A DNA stretch of 64,000 bases from contig DASUHB010000031.1 in assembly GCA_036273715.1 (NCBI GenBank), positions 44,196-108,195 on the forward strand, given 5' to 3'. Within the stretch, counting starts at the first letter, position 1. Each line of letters begins with the position of its first letter. Under the pieces are notes generated by a model that was not told the DNA's origin, searched no databases, and worked only from the letters and a program-made list of their open reading frames with translations. Shown in pieces: positions 24,178 through 35,294 of the stretch. Origin of the DNA: Gemmatimonadaceae bacterium. GTDB lineage: Bacteria; Gemmatimonadota; Gemmatimonadetes; Gemmatimonadales; Gemmatimonadaceae. The translations under genes were made by a program, and so were the position numbers.

Positions 24178-25121
24178 GACGGCCACTCGAGCGTGCCGAC
24201 GAGCTCGCCCACCGACCGCACGCCGTGCGTGTCGCACCACCGCGCGAGATCGCGCACCACGCGCTCGGGAAGTCGTGGGTCGCGCAGTGCCGCGGTCCCG
24301 ATACCGACCAGCGACGCCCCGGCAATGATGTACTGCAAGGCGTCGGATGCGGACGACACACCGCCCACGCCGAGCAGCGGAACGCGCACCGCCTGTCGCA
24401 CTTTCCACGTGGCGAGCACGCCGACGGGCAGCAGCGGCGCGCCGCTCACGCCGCCCGACCCGAAGCCTAACGCAGGCCGCCGGCGCTCGACGTCCACCAT
24501 GAGGCCCGGCATCGTGTTCACGAGCGTGATCCCGTCGGCGCCCGCATCCACTGCCACGCAGGCGCTGGCGGCGATGTCCGGCGACGCCGGGCTCAGCTTG
24601 ACGAAGAGCGGACGCGCAGTGGCGGCCCGAGCGCCGCGCACCACCGCGGCCAGTGTCGCCGGGTCGGCGCCGAACTCCATGCCGCCCGCCCGCACGTTCG
24701 GGCAACTCACGTTGAGCTCGAACACATCCACGCCGGCTTCGTCGGTGAGCGCCGCGACCACGGCTGCGTAATCGTCGGTCGTGTCGCCGACGACGTTTAC
24801 GATGACGCGAGCGCGACCCGCGTGCTGCGCCAGCCACGGCAGCTCGACGCGTTTCACCTCGTCGAGCCCCGGGTTAGCCAGCCCGACCGCGTTGAGCATC
24901 ATGCCGTCGGGCGCTTCGGCCACCCGCGGCGCGGGCGCGCCCGCCCGCGGCCTGGGACTCACCGCCTTGGTGCCGACGCCGCCTAACGCGTCGAGCGCGA
25001 TGACGCCGCGCAACTCGCGCCCGTACGCCGCGGTGCCCGGCGCGAGCACGATGGGATTCTGAAAACTGACGCCCGCCACGGTCGCGGCGAGCGCATCCGC
25101 GCGAAGCGGGCGAGCGCTCAC
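24174..25121 (-). CDS. pyrD: Dihydroorotate dehydrogenase, class 1 catalytic subunit
   Basis: This FMN enzyme oxidises dihydroorotate to orotate. The 315-residue product has the class-1 catalytic Cys in FELNVSCPNVRAGG, KLSPASPDI, ITLVNTMPG and the FMN phosphate site GVGGVSSASDAL. Class 1B enzymes work with a PyrK electron-transfer subunit; no pyrK is adjacent, so it lies elsewhere or the enzyme uses another acceptor. GTG start. pyrF follows with a 4-nt overlap. Confidence 0.93.
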   Translation of the reverse strand: MSARPLRADALAATVAGVSFQNPIVLAPGTAAYGRELRGVIALDALGGVGTKAVSPRPRAGAPAPRVAEAPDGMMLNAVGLANPGLDEVKRVELPWLAQHAGRARVIVNVVGDTTDDYAAVVAALTDEAGVDVFELNVSCPNVRAGGMEFGADPATLAAVVRGARAATARPLFVKLSPASPDIAASACVAVDAGADGITLVNTMPGLMVDVERRRPALGFGSGGVSGAPLLPVGVLATWKVRQAVRVPLLGVGGVSSASDALQYIIAGASLVGIGTAALRDPRLPERVVRDLARWCDTHGVRSVGELVGTLEWPS

Positions 25122-25137
25122 GTTTGCGCCATCCGGC

Positions 25138-25953
25138 TCACGGCGTGGCCACGCCTAACCGGCGCTGATAGTGGTCGAGATATTCGACCGTCGCATCCGC
25201 GATCGCCGACGCGATCTGCCGCTGCCGCGCCGGATTGGTGATGAACCGCGCGTCGGCGGGATTGGTGCCGAACCCGATCTCGACCAGGACCGCCGGCATG
25301 TATGCCGTTACGAGCACGCGGAATCCCGCCTGCTTCACGCCCCGGCTCGGGCCGGGCTCGATCGAGCCCAGGTGTTCCTGGATCAGGTCCGCCAGCTCGC
25401 TCGACTCGCGCAGGTGCTCGTTCTGCGCCATGTCGTTCATGATGTAGCTCAGCGGATCGCCTTTCTTGGCAGACACGTCCGTCTCGAATCGCACCGACGC
25501 GTTCTCCATTTCTTCCACGCGCTTCGCGTCCTCGGTCTTCGCCTCGGCGAGAAAGTACGTCTCGAAGCCGCGCGCCGCACCGGGATCCTTCCACGCGGGA
25601 TTGGCCGCGTTGACGTGGATCGACACGAAAAGATCGCCGTGATGCTCGTTCGCAATCCGGCCGCGATCGGAGAGCGCGATCAGCGTATCGGTCGTGCGCG
25701 TCATCACCACCCGAAGACCGCGCGCGCGGAGCGCGCTCGCCAATTTCTTTGCGACCTCGAGCGTGATGTTCTTTTCATAGACTTTCCAGCGCGTACCGAT
25801 GGGCCCCGACATGCCATTGTCCGGACCGCCATGGCCGGCGTCGACGACCACCGTCCGATGAGCGGCGCTGGAGGGCATGCGCACGGGCGCATCGCCGCCG
25901 CGTACCGCGGGCGCTACAGCCACCTGAAAGGCCAGCAACAGCGCGGCAATCAT
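25138..25953 (-). CDS. N-acetylmuramoyl-L-alanine amidase (Amidase_3)
   Basis: This periplasmic zinc amidase cleaves the amide bond between MurNAc and the stem peptide. A hydrophobic signal-like N-terminus ([16 protein letters not shown]) precedes the catalytic domain. Zinc ligands are visible: His in VVDAGHGG (about residue 41), Glu in YEKNITLEV, His in SIHVNAANP, and the general-base Glu in [11 protein letters not shown]. Length is 271 residues, a single catalytic domain without a separate targeting domain. The start overlaps the smpB stop by 4 nt. Confidence 0.93.
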   Translation of the reverse strand: MIAALLLAFQVAVAPAVRGGDAPVRMPSSAAHRTVVVDAGHGGPDNGMSGPIGTRWKVYEKNITLEVAKKLASALRARGLRVVMTRTTDTLIALSDRGRIANEHHGDLFVSIHVNAANPAWKDPGAARGFETYFLAEAKTEDAKRVEEMENASVRFETDVSAKKGDPLSYIMNDMAQNEHLRESSELADLIQEHLGSIEPGPSRGVKQAGFRVLVTAYMPAVLVEIGFGTNPADARFITNPARQRQIASAIADATVEYLDHYQRRLGVATP

Positions 25954-26447
25954 CGGACGCGCGCCGCCCGCGCCATTTCGCGCTCGTCCTCACGCCGCCG
26001 CGCATCGTCGCGCTTGTCGTGGAGTTTCTTCCCCTTGCCCAACGCGAGCGTCACCTTCGCCTTCCCCCGCGTGAAGTGCACATCGAGCGGCACCAGCGTC
26101 AGCCCTTGCCGCTCGACCGCGCCAATGAGCTTTCGAATCTCGCGCCGATGGAGCAGCAGCTTTCGCGTGCGGCGCGGCTCGTGATTGAATTGATTGCCTT
26201 GCTCGTAGGGTGCGATGTGCGCATTGAGCAGAAACACCTCGCCGCCGGTGACGATCGCGTACGCGTCGGCGATGTTCGCCTGTCCGGCGCGCAGCGATTT
26301 GATCTCCGTACCCGTAAGCACGATACCAGCCTCCCACGTGTCGAGGAGATGATAGTCGTGCCGGGCGCGCTTGTTCCGCGCGACGGGCGCTTGCGCGTTG
26401 GTGTCGTCGGCTGTGGGCAAGGACGGGGAATCGCGGCGTTCACACAC
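25950..26447 (-). CDS. smpB: SsrA-binding protein SmpB
   Basis: SmpB brings tmRNA to stalled ribosomes. The 165-residue product has [50 protein letters not shown] and the C-terminal basic tail [14 protein letters not shown]. The GTG at 26447 gives a roughly 24-residue N-terminal extension before the conserved core. No tmRNA gene is visible in the window. The 115 nt to the divergent permease gene presumably carry both promoters. Confidence 0.96.
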   Translation of the reverse strand: MCERRDSPSLPTADDTNAQAPVARNKRARHDYHLLDTWEAGIVLTGTEIKSLRAGQANIADAYAIVTGGEVFLLNAHIAPYEQGNQFNHEPRRTRKLLLHRREIRKLIGAVERQGLTLVPLDVHFTRGKAKVTLALGKGKKLHDKRDDARRREDEREMARAARVR

Positions 26448-26562
26448 CGCCTGCAGGCGGCGCGGAACAGCCAGGTAATGGACGATCGTACGAGAGGCAA
26501 GTTAGACCCCTCGGGAGACGCAGGCAACACACGAACTCCGGTCCGTTTGATATCATCGGAAC

Positions 26563-27773
<1,211 letters not shown>

Positions 27774-27783
<10 letters not shown>

Positions 27784-29459
27784 TCGGCGGCCACGCCGAA
27801 CTCCGGGTCGCGGTTCTCGCACCACTGGCTCACGCTGTCCAACTGCGCCAGGTAGAGGGCAAACGGCACGAGCTGGGTGTCGCTGAAGTCCCCGCGCACG
27901 TACCAGTAGGCGGAGCGCGACACGAGCCACCCGCGGCGCATCAACCGCGGCCGCCGCAGGCCGGCCACGTAGGCCCCGGCCTCACGGAGCAGGCGGCGGT
28001 AGTACGGGGCGTCGGCGGGCGTTCCGTTAGGCGCACGCACGGGACGCAGCCCCGTCTCGGTATCGAACCGCAGGTACGCGTGCGCCGGATACGCGCGGCG
28101 GATCACATCGGGATGGAATCGCTTGTCGAGGAACATCTCAGCCGGCAGCGAGGCCAGGAGCTCGAACACCGCGGGATCCAGGTAGGGCGTCATCACGCGC
28201 CCAGCCGCGTTCCAGAGGCCGAACGGCACGAGCGCGATCTCCCGGCGCGTCCGATTCCAGAAGATGTACGAGCCGATCGGGTTCGGCGCATCGAGGTGCA
28301 GGCGCAGCTCCCGGGACACGCGCGTTATTGCAAGGTCGCGTGTCCACCGCGCCGCCATCGCGGGCGGCACCATGCGCAGCGCGCCCTCGTCCAGCATCAG
28401 CTGGGCCAATTCTTCGACGCGGCCCTCGCGCGCCAACGCCAGGTGGGACGCCTCCAGGCGGTGGCCGTTGGACAGCACGTCGCCGGCGATGCCATCCCAG
28501 ATCGCGACGTCCTGCTCGGACAGGCGGTCGGCCAACGCCATGAACCACGCGTGCTCGTCGGCGCAGAAGTGTGTGAGCAGATTCTTGCGCAGCTCCGCCG
28601 AGATGCGCGAGGGCGTTTCGTCGATCAGCTCGTGGGTGACGCCCACGGCGCGCGCGATCTCCGTTGCCACGACCACGTCGCGCGTGCCGCGCGGCGGGTA
28701 GTTGCGCAGCGTTAGGCAGCGCTCGGGCGGATGCCCCGCCGCACACAGCTCGAACAGGATGTGGCGCGAGTCCCGGCCGCCGCTGAGCGGCACCACGTTG
28801 CGATGCACGCCGGGATCCGCGCGCCGCACCGCGTCGCGAAAAACGTCGATGAACGCATCGATCGCGGCTGAGCGCGTCAGGTCGGCGGCGTGGACCCGCG
28901 GATACGTCGCCTCGATCGACAGGATGCCGTCGTGCCACTCGAGGCGGCCGCCCGGCGGCAAGACGCGGATGTCTCGGAACGGCGTGTCCTCGCCCACAAA
29001 AAAGCCGATGCGGAGAAACACCGCCATGGCCGCGTCATCGATCGGCAGCGACCCGCCGATCGACATGAGCCTGACTAACGAGGGCGAGAGCGCGACGCCG
29101 TCGCGAAGCCGGCGCACGAACAGCGGCCGGAACCCATACCGCCCGGTGTGGGCGCGCAGGCGCTCGCCGTCCCACTGCCAGCCGGCGGCGCCGACCCCGC
29201 ACGGCTGCTCGGCCGCGGACCACGCGACGTCGCCGCGCGCAATCGACGACCCGCGTCTCGATTCGACGATGAGACACGGCGCGTCGAGCACCCGGCTCGC
29301 GTCTAACGCAGTTCGATCGGGCGCGCGCAGACGGCGCACGTTCGTCCGCAGTGCAGTGACGCCGGCCGGCGGCGTGCGCCGCTCCGGTGATGCACTCGAC
29401 CGACGAACGTCAGTCGTCGCCCAACGCGAAATGCCGGTGCTGCTGTTTGACTTTGTCAA
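27774..29459 (-). CDS. Asparagine-synthase-like ATP-dependent amide ligase
   Basis: The 561-residue product has asparagine-synthetase-like architecture: a degenerate N-terminal Ntn-type region (about 60-190) without the catalytic Cys2, and a synthase domain with the PP-loop PLSGGRDSRHILFE near residue 225 that binds ATP. Relatives use ATP to form amide bonds; without a glutaminase site this one would need free ammonia or an amine. I see no lasso-peptide or other precursor genes nearby, so the substrate is unknown. The start is uncertain (TTG at 29459; later GTGs are possible). It converges with and overlaps the MacB-type gene. Confidence 0.78.
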
Positions 29460-29485
29460 AGTGGCTCAATAGGTTACGCGTCCAC

Positions 29486-29570
<85 letters not shown>

Positions 29571-29577
29571 CACCAGC

Positions 29578-29604
29578 AAACGGGCGACTTTCGTCGCCCG
29601 TTTT
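29578..29604 (+). terminator. Terminator after tRNA-Leu
   Basis: AAACGGGCGAC and GTCGCCCGTTT form an 11-bp stem around the loop TTTC, ending in TTTT. It follows the tRNA by about 8 nt on the same strand. Confidence 0.9.
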
Positions 29605-29607
29605 GCA

Positions 29608-30162
29608 TCATCGGGGCCCGTTTCGGACCGCCGAAGGAGCGACGTCTTCGGGAAGGTCGACGGATCCGAAGCGCTCGCGCAGCGCCGCGTTCCCGTCTGC
29701 CAAGTAGCGAGTCAGAATTTCGGACGCGTGCGCCACGTCCTCCGCACTCACCGCTTCCCTGCGCCCCGCGAACTCCAGAAGTGCGCGTCCCAGATGCCAG
29801 CCGCTGCCCTCTCCCTGACGATTGGATAGCGCTTCGCTATACGCCCGAAGGCGCTCGTTCAACTGATGCTCCGCAATCCGGAGTTTGCCCGGCGCCACGG
29901 CCTTGTCGCGCGCCAGCGCGCCAGCCAGTGCTCGGGCGACGACCGACGCCGTGCGGTCGTCCAATGCGTCGCGCTGCGCCGTCAACAACCCGAGCGCGCG
30001 CCGCGCGTATCGAAGCTCCCAACGCGCGTGGTCGACGTCTCCGCCAGTTCCGTGCTCAGCGAGCCAGGACACGTCGTCTTCTGCCGGCTCGAGGCCGAGG
30101 GTCGCGACGTACGCGTTAGCCTTTTCTCGGAGATCACGATCCCGACGCCAGTTGCGCCACAT
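29608..30162 (-). CDS. Hypothetical protein, helical
   Basis: I do not recognise this 184-residue protein. It begins MWRNWRRDRDLREK and is rich in Arg, Ala, Glu and Leu, with long amphipathic stretches suggesting mostly alpha-helix (for example residues 45-80). No signal peptide, TM helix or Cys is evident. Its 3' end abuts the tRNA terminator on the other strand. Codon usage resembles the neighbours, which supports a real gene. Confidence 0.55.
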   Translation of the reverse strand: MWRNWRRDRDLREKANAYVATLGLEPAEDDVSWLAEHGTGGDVDHARWELRYARRALGLLTAQRDALDDRTASVVARALAGALARDKAVAPGKLRIAEHQLNERLRAYSEALSNRQGEGSGWHLGRALLEFAGRREAVSAEDVAHASEILTRYLADGNAALRERFGSVDLPEDVAPSAVRNGPR

Positions 30163-30205
30163 TGGCTCAATCGATCCGTTGGGCGGCGAGCAGGTTGCGA
30201 GGCGG

Positions 30206-30661
30206 TTAGACCTGCAGGACGGGAAGTCCGACTCGTTCGCGAACGGCGGGTTCGTCGTGCATCAGATCGGAGAGGTGCACGCCATCGAGGACCGCATCGA
30301 TCTTTTGCTGGAGCAGCACCCACACGGGCCGGATGCTGCACGCGTGCGAGGCGGCGCACCGCTCGTCGTCGACCGGGTGCGAGACGCAGTGCAGATCGAA
30401 TGTAGTGAGCTCCGAGGCCGCGATCACATCGCGGACGGAGATCTGATCGGCCGCGCGCGCGAGCGAATAGCCGCCGTGTGCGCCGCGCGTGCTCTTGACG
30501 ATGTCGGCCCGGCGCAGCCGCAGCAGGATCTGCTCGACGTAATCGACCGGAAGCCGCTCGCGGGTGGCTATGTCACGACCGGTGACCGGACCGTCGTGCG
30601 CCCGTTGTGCCAGGTGCAGCGAACAGATCAGACCGTACTCCGCCCACGTCGTGATCCGCAT
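30206..30661 (-). CDS. Rrf2-family transcriptional regulator with Fe-S-type cysteines
   Basis: This 151-residue winged-helix regulator starts MRITTWAEYGLICSLHLA and has the Rrf2 recognition region LPVDYVEQILLRLRRADIV and STRGAHGGYSLAR. Three Cys at residues 92, 102 and 108 match the IscR/NsrR arrangement that holds an iron-sulphur cluster, so it probably senses Fe-S status, nitric oxide or redox state. No isc or suf operon is adjacent. It lies between a hypothetical gene and aspA, with 56 nt to aspA. Confidence 0.92.
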   Translation of the reverse strand: MRITTWAEYGLICSLHLAQRAHDGPVTGRDIATRERLPVDYVEQILLRLRRADIVKSTRGAHGGYSLARAADQISVRDVIAASELTTFDLHCVSHPVDDERCAASHACSIRPVWVLLQQKIDAVLDGVHLSDLMHDEPAVRERVGLPVLQV

Positions 30662-30717
30662 GATCTCAGGATAGGGTTCGAGTGCGAGCGCGGCAAGCCC
30701 GATTTCTCGCCGCTATG

Positions 30718-32121
30718 TCACTTGCCGGGCACGCCGATCTCCGTCATGCGCCGCAGATCCAGAACGCGATCGATTTCCGCTTCCGGGAGCACGCCTTCCT
30801 TGCGCACGAGGTCCCGAATGAGCGTGTTTTCTTTCACCGATCGCTTGCTCAGCTCGGCCGCGCGCGCGTAGCCGATCTGCGGCGCCAGCGCCGTTGCCAG
30901 CGCCGCCGAGCGCTCCACCCAGAACGCGCACTGCTCCTCGTTCGCCATGATGCCGGACACGCACCGCTCGGCGAAGGCCGTCGTCGCGTTAGTCAAAATG
31001 ATCATCGAGAAGAACAGGTTGTGTGCGATCACCGGCATCATCACGTTGAGCTCGAGCTGCCCGTGCTCGGCCGCCGCGCTCACGCAGGTGTCGTTGCCGA
31101 TCACCTGAAAGCACACCTGATTCACCATCTCGGCGATGGACGGATTGACCTTGCCGGGCATGATCGACGATCCCGGCTGCACGGCCGGCATCACGATCTC
31201 GTCGAAGCCGGTGCGCGGACCGGACGCCAGCAGCCGCAGGTCGCTCGCGATCTTGCTGAGGTCGACGGCGAACGTCCGGAGCTGCGCGCTGAACGCCGCG
31301 ACGTCGCCCATGCTCTGCATGAGCTGGATGCGATCCTCGCCTTCCCGCAAATCCAGGCCGGTGACCTTGCGCAGATGCCGGATCATGAGCGCGGGATATT
31401 GCGGCTCGACGTTCACGCCGGTGCCGACCGCGCTGCCCCCGATCCCGAGATCGCGCAGGAAGTCGCCGATGTCGCGCAGGCGGCGCGCGTTGCGCTCGAT
31501 GGTCAGGCCGTAGGCGCGGAATTCCTGGCCTAACCGAATCGGCATCGCATCCTGGAGATGCGTGCGGCCGCTCTTGATCACATCGTCGAGCGCGCGTCCT
31601 TTCTCCAGGAAGCGGTCGCGCAAGCCCGCGAGCGCGGGCGCCAGATCCTTCAGGAGCGCGAGCGCGCCTAACCGAATGGCGGTCGGGATCACGTCGTTGG
31701 TCGACTGCGCCATGTTGACGTGGTCGTTCGGGTGCACGGGCGTGTAGGCGCCGCGCCGTCCGCCGAGCAGCTCGTTGGCGCGGTTGGCCAGCACTTCGTT
31801 CACGTTCATGTTGTGCGACGTGCCGGCGCCGGCCTGATAGACGTCGACGACGAACTGGTCGCGGTGCTGTCCGGCCAGCACCTCATCCGCGGCGGCGACG
31901 ATCGCGTCCGCCAACCGCCCGTCGAGCCGGCCGGTCTCCCTGTGCGTGAGCGCCGCCGATCGCTTGATCCACACGACGGCGTCCACGAACATCGCCAGGG
32001 GCCGCAGGCCGCTGATCGGAAAGTTCTGCATCGCGCGCACGGTCTGTACGCCGTAGAGCGCGCTCTCGGGGACGGACAGCTCGCCGAGCGGGTCCTTCTC
32101 GGCGCGGGTGTGCTGGGTCAT
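30718..32121 (-). CDS. aspA: Aspartate ammonia-lyase
   Basis: AspA interconverts aspartate with fumarate and ammonia. The 467-residue product has the lyase-family signature GSSIMPGKVNP near residue 320, plus GAGTSHNMNVNEV near residue 100 and SGRTHLQDAMP. The closely related fumarase C is less likely: the N-terminal DPLGELSVPESALYGVQT pattern and the NMNVNEV segment are aspartase-like. The ATG at 32121 was chosen over a GTG nine codons upstream. Confidence 0.93.
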   Translation of the reverse strand: MTQHTRAEKDPLGELSVPESALYGVQTVRAMQNFPISGLRPLAMFVDAVVWIKRSAALTHRETGRLDGRLADAIVAAADEVLAGQHRDQFVVDVYQAGAGTSHNMNVNEVLANRANELLGGRRGAYTPVHPNDHVNMAQSTNDVIPTAIRLGALALLKDLAPALAGLRDRFLEKGRALDDVIKSGRTHLQDAMPIRLGQEFRAYGLTIERNARRLRDIGDFLRDLGIGGSAVGTGVNVEPQYPALMIRHLRKVTGLDLREGEDRIQLMQSMGDVAAFSAQLRTFAVDLSKIASDLRLLASGPRTGFDEIVMPAVQPGSSIMPGKVNPSIAEMVNQVCFQVIGNDTCVSAAAEHGQLELNVMMPVIAHNLFFSMIILTNATTAFAERCVSGIMANEEQCAFWVERSAALATALAPQIGYARAAELSKRSVKENTLIRDLVRKEGVLPEAEIDRVLDLRRMTEIGVPGK

Positions 32122-32152
32122 GGTTGGGACAATGGTGAATGGAGACACACAC

Positions 32153-32189
32153 CGCGCCGGCGCCGGCCTAACGGAGCGGCGCCGGCGCG
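32153..32189. other. Perfect 13-bp hairpin between a lipoprotein gene and aspA
   Basis: CGCGCCGGCGCCG at 32153-32165 is exactly inverted at 32177-32189, around an 11-nt loop that contains the GCCTAAC motif. It lies 8 nt after the lipoprotein stop on the minus strand. No T tract follows, so a Rho-independent terminator is doubtful. Confidence 0.85.
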
Positions 32190-32197
32190 ACGCGCGG

Positions 32198-33025
32198 TTA
32201 CGGCGCGTCAGGCCGGTATTCGTTGTGCTGCGAAATGATGATCAGTCCGGCCGCGCCGTTGTTCTGCACCGTGCTCTGCCACCGATAGGAGCGCAGATTC
32301 CGCGGTCCCGGCAGCGCCTTGAGCCAGAGCCGCGCAACCGATTGCGGAACCGTGAGGACGCCGGTGTCTTCGTCGGAGCAATACATCTCGATCGGAATCG
32401 GATTGCCGGTGGCCGTCGCCGCGGTATCGAACTGCACGATGAATACTACCGCCGATCCCGGGCCGGCTGCCGGCTGCCACGAGATGTTGAACGAGTCGAC
32501 CGGCGGATTCCGATTGATCGGATTCACCGTGTACGGCGCGGCTGTGGCGGCGGACGCTGCCACGGGTGGGAACGACGAGGGGCCGGTTGCCCCCGGCACC
32601 GTCACCGACACTTCGTTCCCGGGCGTGAACGGCATCGGCGACGCCGTCCCCAAATCGTACTGCCCTGTCGCGACCTGGGAGGTTCCGATGAATTGGGGGA
32701 ACAAGCTCGCCGTTGCGCCGCCTGTCTGCACGATAATGGAGTCGCCGGCGTTCAGCGCCTGAAACCGGTCGTAGGGGAACGCTCCCGTGTCGGCAAGATA
32801 GGGAATTACGACGCACGAGTCCGCGACGTTCCTGCTGTCCGGTACGACCACGCCGGTGCCGTTGAAAAAGTGTGCGACCGGGAACAGGACCGTGTTGCTA
32901 TCCGCATCCACGGTATCCGTCAACACCACGACGCCGAGCGGTCTCGTCGTGGGCAAGTCGGTGGACAACGAACAGGCGCCGAGCACGGCCACGCCGCAAA
33001 GGACAAGCAGACGAGAAAGTTGCAT
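32198..33025 (-). CDS. Predicted lipoprotein, unknown function
   Basis: This 275-residue product starts MQLSRLLVLCGVAVLGAC, a lipoprotein signal peptide with lipobox LGAC. The mature part is rich in Thr, Val, Pro and Gly and looks beta-stranded. It contains single Cys residues in DSCVV and MYCSDED. No known domain was recognised. It is transcribed toward aspA, with a strong hairpin in between. Confidence 0.72.
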   Translation of the reverse strand: MQLSRLLVLCGVAVLGACSLSTDLPTTRPLGVVVLTDTVDADSNTVLFPVAHFFNGTGVVVPDSRNVADSCVVIPYLADTGAFPYDRFQALNAGDSIIVQTGGATASLFPQFIGTSQVATGQYDLGTASPMPFTPGNEVSVTVPGATGPSSFPPVAASAATAAPYTVNPINRNPPVDSFNISWQPAAGPGSAVVFIVQFDTAATATGNPIPIEMYCSDEDTGVLTVPQSVARLWLKALPGPRNLRSYRWQSTVQNNGAAGLIIISQHNEYRPDAP

Positions 33026-33085
33026 GGGTGGTCCTCCGAAAGCCTTCGTCAGAATGGAAGCGGGAAGAGGTGCTCGACTGAATGG

Positions 33086-33580
33086 TTACTCACGACTAAC
33101 CGTTGACGCCAGACCAGCCCGCCACAACAGTACGATGGATGCCAGCGCGAGCAGCATGGCGACGCCAAGCGCGCCGACGGACAGCGAATGGAGTCGATCG
33201 AACGTCAGGCGGGAGGGGTCGGTTGGGGCGAGCGACTCGATCGGCGCGGCGAGCCGTGCGCTGAGCCGATCGATGCGCTGTACGGCGACGAATTGCCCCA
33301 CGGCGCAGCACACCACGACACCCGCGGAACACAGATTGCGCGCGAGGCGCCCCCGATCCGCGGCGCTCGTGCCGCCGAGCCACAGCGCGATGAGCCCAGC
33401 GATCATTCCCCAGTAGAAAACGGCCGGCAGTGTCGCGCGAACGAGAGCGCCGGCCATCGATACATCGGGCAGCGCGCGAAACGCCGCGGGCGCCACGATC
33501 GCCGAAAAGAAGAGCGATGTGCCGAGCCACGCCGCGAGCACGAGCGCCGCGATGGTCACCGGCGTGTTCGAGCGACTCAT
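33086..33580 (-). CDS. DUF4149/TMEM205-like membrane protein
   Basis: The 164-residue protein has four predicted TM helices. Near the N-terminus it carries LAAWLGTSLFFSAIVAPAAF, the pattern of the DUF4149/TMEM205-like family, whose function is not established. The helix 3-4 loop includes FDRLHSLSV. The ATG overlaps the metallo-hydrolase stop as ATGA, so the pair is translationally coupled. Confidence 0.82.
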   Translation of the reverse strand: MSRSNTPVTIAALVLAAWLGTSLFFSAIVAPAAFRALPDVSMAGALVRATLPAVFYWGMIAGLIALWLGGTSAADRGRLARNLCSAGVVVCCAVGQFVAVQRIDRLSARLAAPIESLAPTDPSRLTFDRLHSLSVGALGVAMLLALASIVLLWRAGLASTVSRE

Positions 33581-34221
33581 GCGCCGCCCAGGATGCGCAC
33601 CGTGCCGTTGAGGAACGGATTCGATTGCTTCTCGCGCCCGAGCGTCGTCGCGGGGCCGTGTCCGGAATACAAGATGGTGGAATCATCCAGGGCGCAGATG
33701 CGGTCGAGCGACCGCACGAGGTCGGCGGCGTTTGCTAACGGAAGGTCGGTGCGCCCGACGGAGCCCGCGAACAGGCAGTCGCCCACGAACGCCATGCCGT
33801 GGCCGTGGATCACGACGTGTCCGGGCGCGTGCCCCGGCGTGTCGATGACGGCAAACTCGTGCTTCCCCACGCGGACCGTGTCGCCCTCTCGGAGGGCCAC
33901 ATCTGGAGGCGGCGGCTGTTCGACCTCGAGGCCGAATGCGCGCCCCTGTTCGGCCGCCTCGTCGTAGAGCGGCGCGCCATCGGGGTGCGCGTACACCGGG
34001 ACGTCCATCACGCGCTTGATACCGGCGATCGCACCGATGTGATCCACGTGCGGATGCGTCACCCAGATTGCGCGCAGCGTGGCGCCGGATTGGCGGACCG
34101 CGTGCAGAAGCCGATCGGGCTCGGCGCCGGGATCGACGAGCACGCATTCGCGCGCTCCGGTGCACACGACGAGATACGTATTTTCCTGGAACGGTCCGAC
34201 GCGGATCGTCTCGACGCGCAC
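33577..34221 (-). CDS. Metallo-beta-lactamase-fold hydrolase (glyoxalase II-like)
   Basis: The 214-residue protein has the metal site THPHVDHIGA (HxHxDH) near residue 58, a His in DTPGHAPGHV near 132, an Asp in FVGDCLFAGSVGRTDL near 148, and the last His in YSGHGPAT. This spacing matches small glyoxalase-II-like thioesterases of the MBL superfamily; the substrate is not known. Its GTG start is 2 nt after the trxB stop, and the GTTAGGC motif spans the junction. Confidence 0.92.
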   Translation of the reverse strand: MRVETIRVGPFQENTYLVVCTGARECVLVDPGAEPDRLLHAVRQSGATLRAIWVTHPHVDHIGAIAGIKRVMDVPVYAHPDGAPLYDEAAEQGRAFGLEVEQPPPPDVALREGDTVRVGKHEFAVIDTPGHAPGHVVIHGHGMAFVGDCLFAGSVGRTDLPLANAADLVRSLDRICALDDSTILYSGHGPATTLGREKQSNPFLNGTVRILGGA

Positions 34222-34223
34222 GC

Positions 34224-35213
34224 CTAACGGGCTCCGACGGCGGCTGCCGGCGCGGCGGCTCCCCCGTCGCGCAGGGCCGCGAGATACTTCTCCGCCGCGA
34301 TGGCCGCGGTCGTCGCGTCGCCCGCTGCCGTCGTGACCTGCCGCGTGAGCTGCGAGCGCAGGTCGCCCGCCACGAACAGGCCCGGGATGGAGCTCTGCAT
34401 GTTGCCGTCCGTCACCACGTAGCCCGATGCGTCGTGTGCGAAGTGCTCGCCGATGATCCCCGTATTGGGACGAAAGCCCACGAACACGAACAGGCCGGTC
34501 ACCGGCAGGTCCCGCGTCTCGTTCGTGTGCACGTTGCGCAGCACCAGGTTATCGACCAGGCCGTGCGTGTCGCCCTCGACGATCTCCACCACGGTGTCCC
34601 AGATGATTTCGATTTTCGGGTTCTCGAACACGCGCTGCTGGATGATCTTGGACGCGCGCAACTCGTGACGCCGGTGGATGAGGTAGACCTTCTCGGCGTA
34701 CCGCGTGAGGAAATCGCTTTCCTCCGCGGCGGCGTCGCCGCCTCCCACGACGGCAATCGTGTGGCCCTTGAAGAACGCGCCGTCGCAGATGGCGCAGTAC
34801 GACACGCCCTTCCCCGCATACTCCGCTTCCCCGGGCACGCCTAACTTGACCGGCGTGCCGCCCGCGGTGACGATCACCGCCGGCGACCGCTAGACGTCGC
34901 CGGCATCGGTGGCGGTTTCGAAGGTGCCGTCGGCCGCCCGATGCACGCCGTCCACCGTCACGCCTAACACAAGCTCCGCCCCGAATTTCCGGGTGTGCTC
35001 CTCGAGCTTCTGCGCCAGCTCCCAACCCTCGATGCGCTCGAAGCCGGGATAGTCTTCGATGAGCTCCGTGTTGAGCAGCTCGCCGCCGGCCGCGCCGCGC
35101 TCCAGAATCGCCGTGCGCAGCATCGCCCGTCCCGCGTACAACCCCGCCGTCAGACCCGCCGGTCCGGCCCCAACGATCACCACATCGTAGTCGTGTGTCT
35201 GACCCACCGCCAT
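34224..35213 (-). pseudogene. trxB: Thioredoxin reductase interrupted by one in-frame TAG
   Basis: TrxB passes electrons from NADPH through FAD to thioredoxin. The N-terminal half has the FAD loop IVGAGPAGLTAGLY and ELLNTELIEDYPGF. The C-terminal half has VTAGGTPVKLGVPGE, the redox pair in YCAICDG (codons 140 and 143, close to E. coli 136/139), the NADPH loop VVGGGDAAAEE and GLFVAGDLRS. Between them, codon 108 (34890-34892) is TAG; frame and flanking family sequence are intact on both sides (DAGDV-stop-RSPAVIV). One substitution (CAG or TGG to TAG) explains it. Alternatives are a sequencing error or amber suppression. The final stop, TAG, lies inside a GTTAGGC motif. Confidence 0.88.
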
Positions 35214-35294
35214 GCTCCTTCGATCACGGGTTGAGAGACCGCCGTTGGTCCTCTGCACTCCGAAAGATAAAGCGCCAGGAAGATCACCCCGTTC

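Noticed and set aside
34890..34892. TAG in trxB as a second selenocysteine site
   Set aside because: Sec uses UGA, and this position is not a redox Cys; both redox cysteines (codons 140 and 143) are intact.
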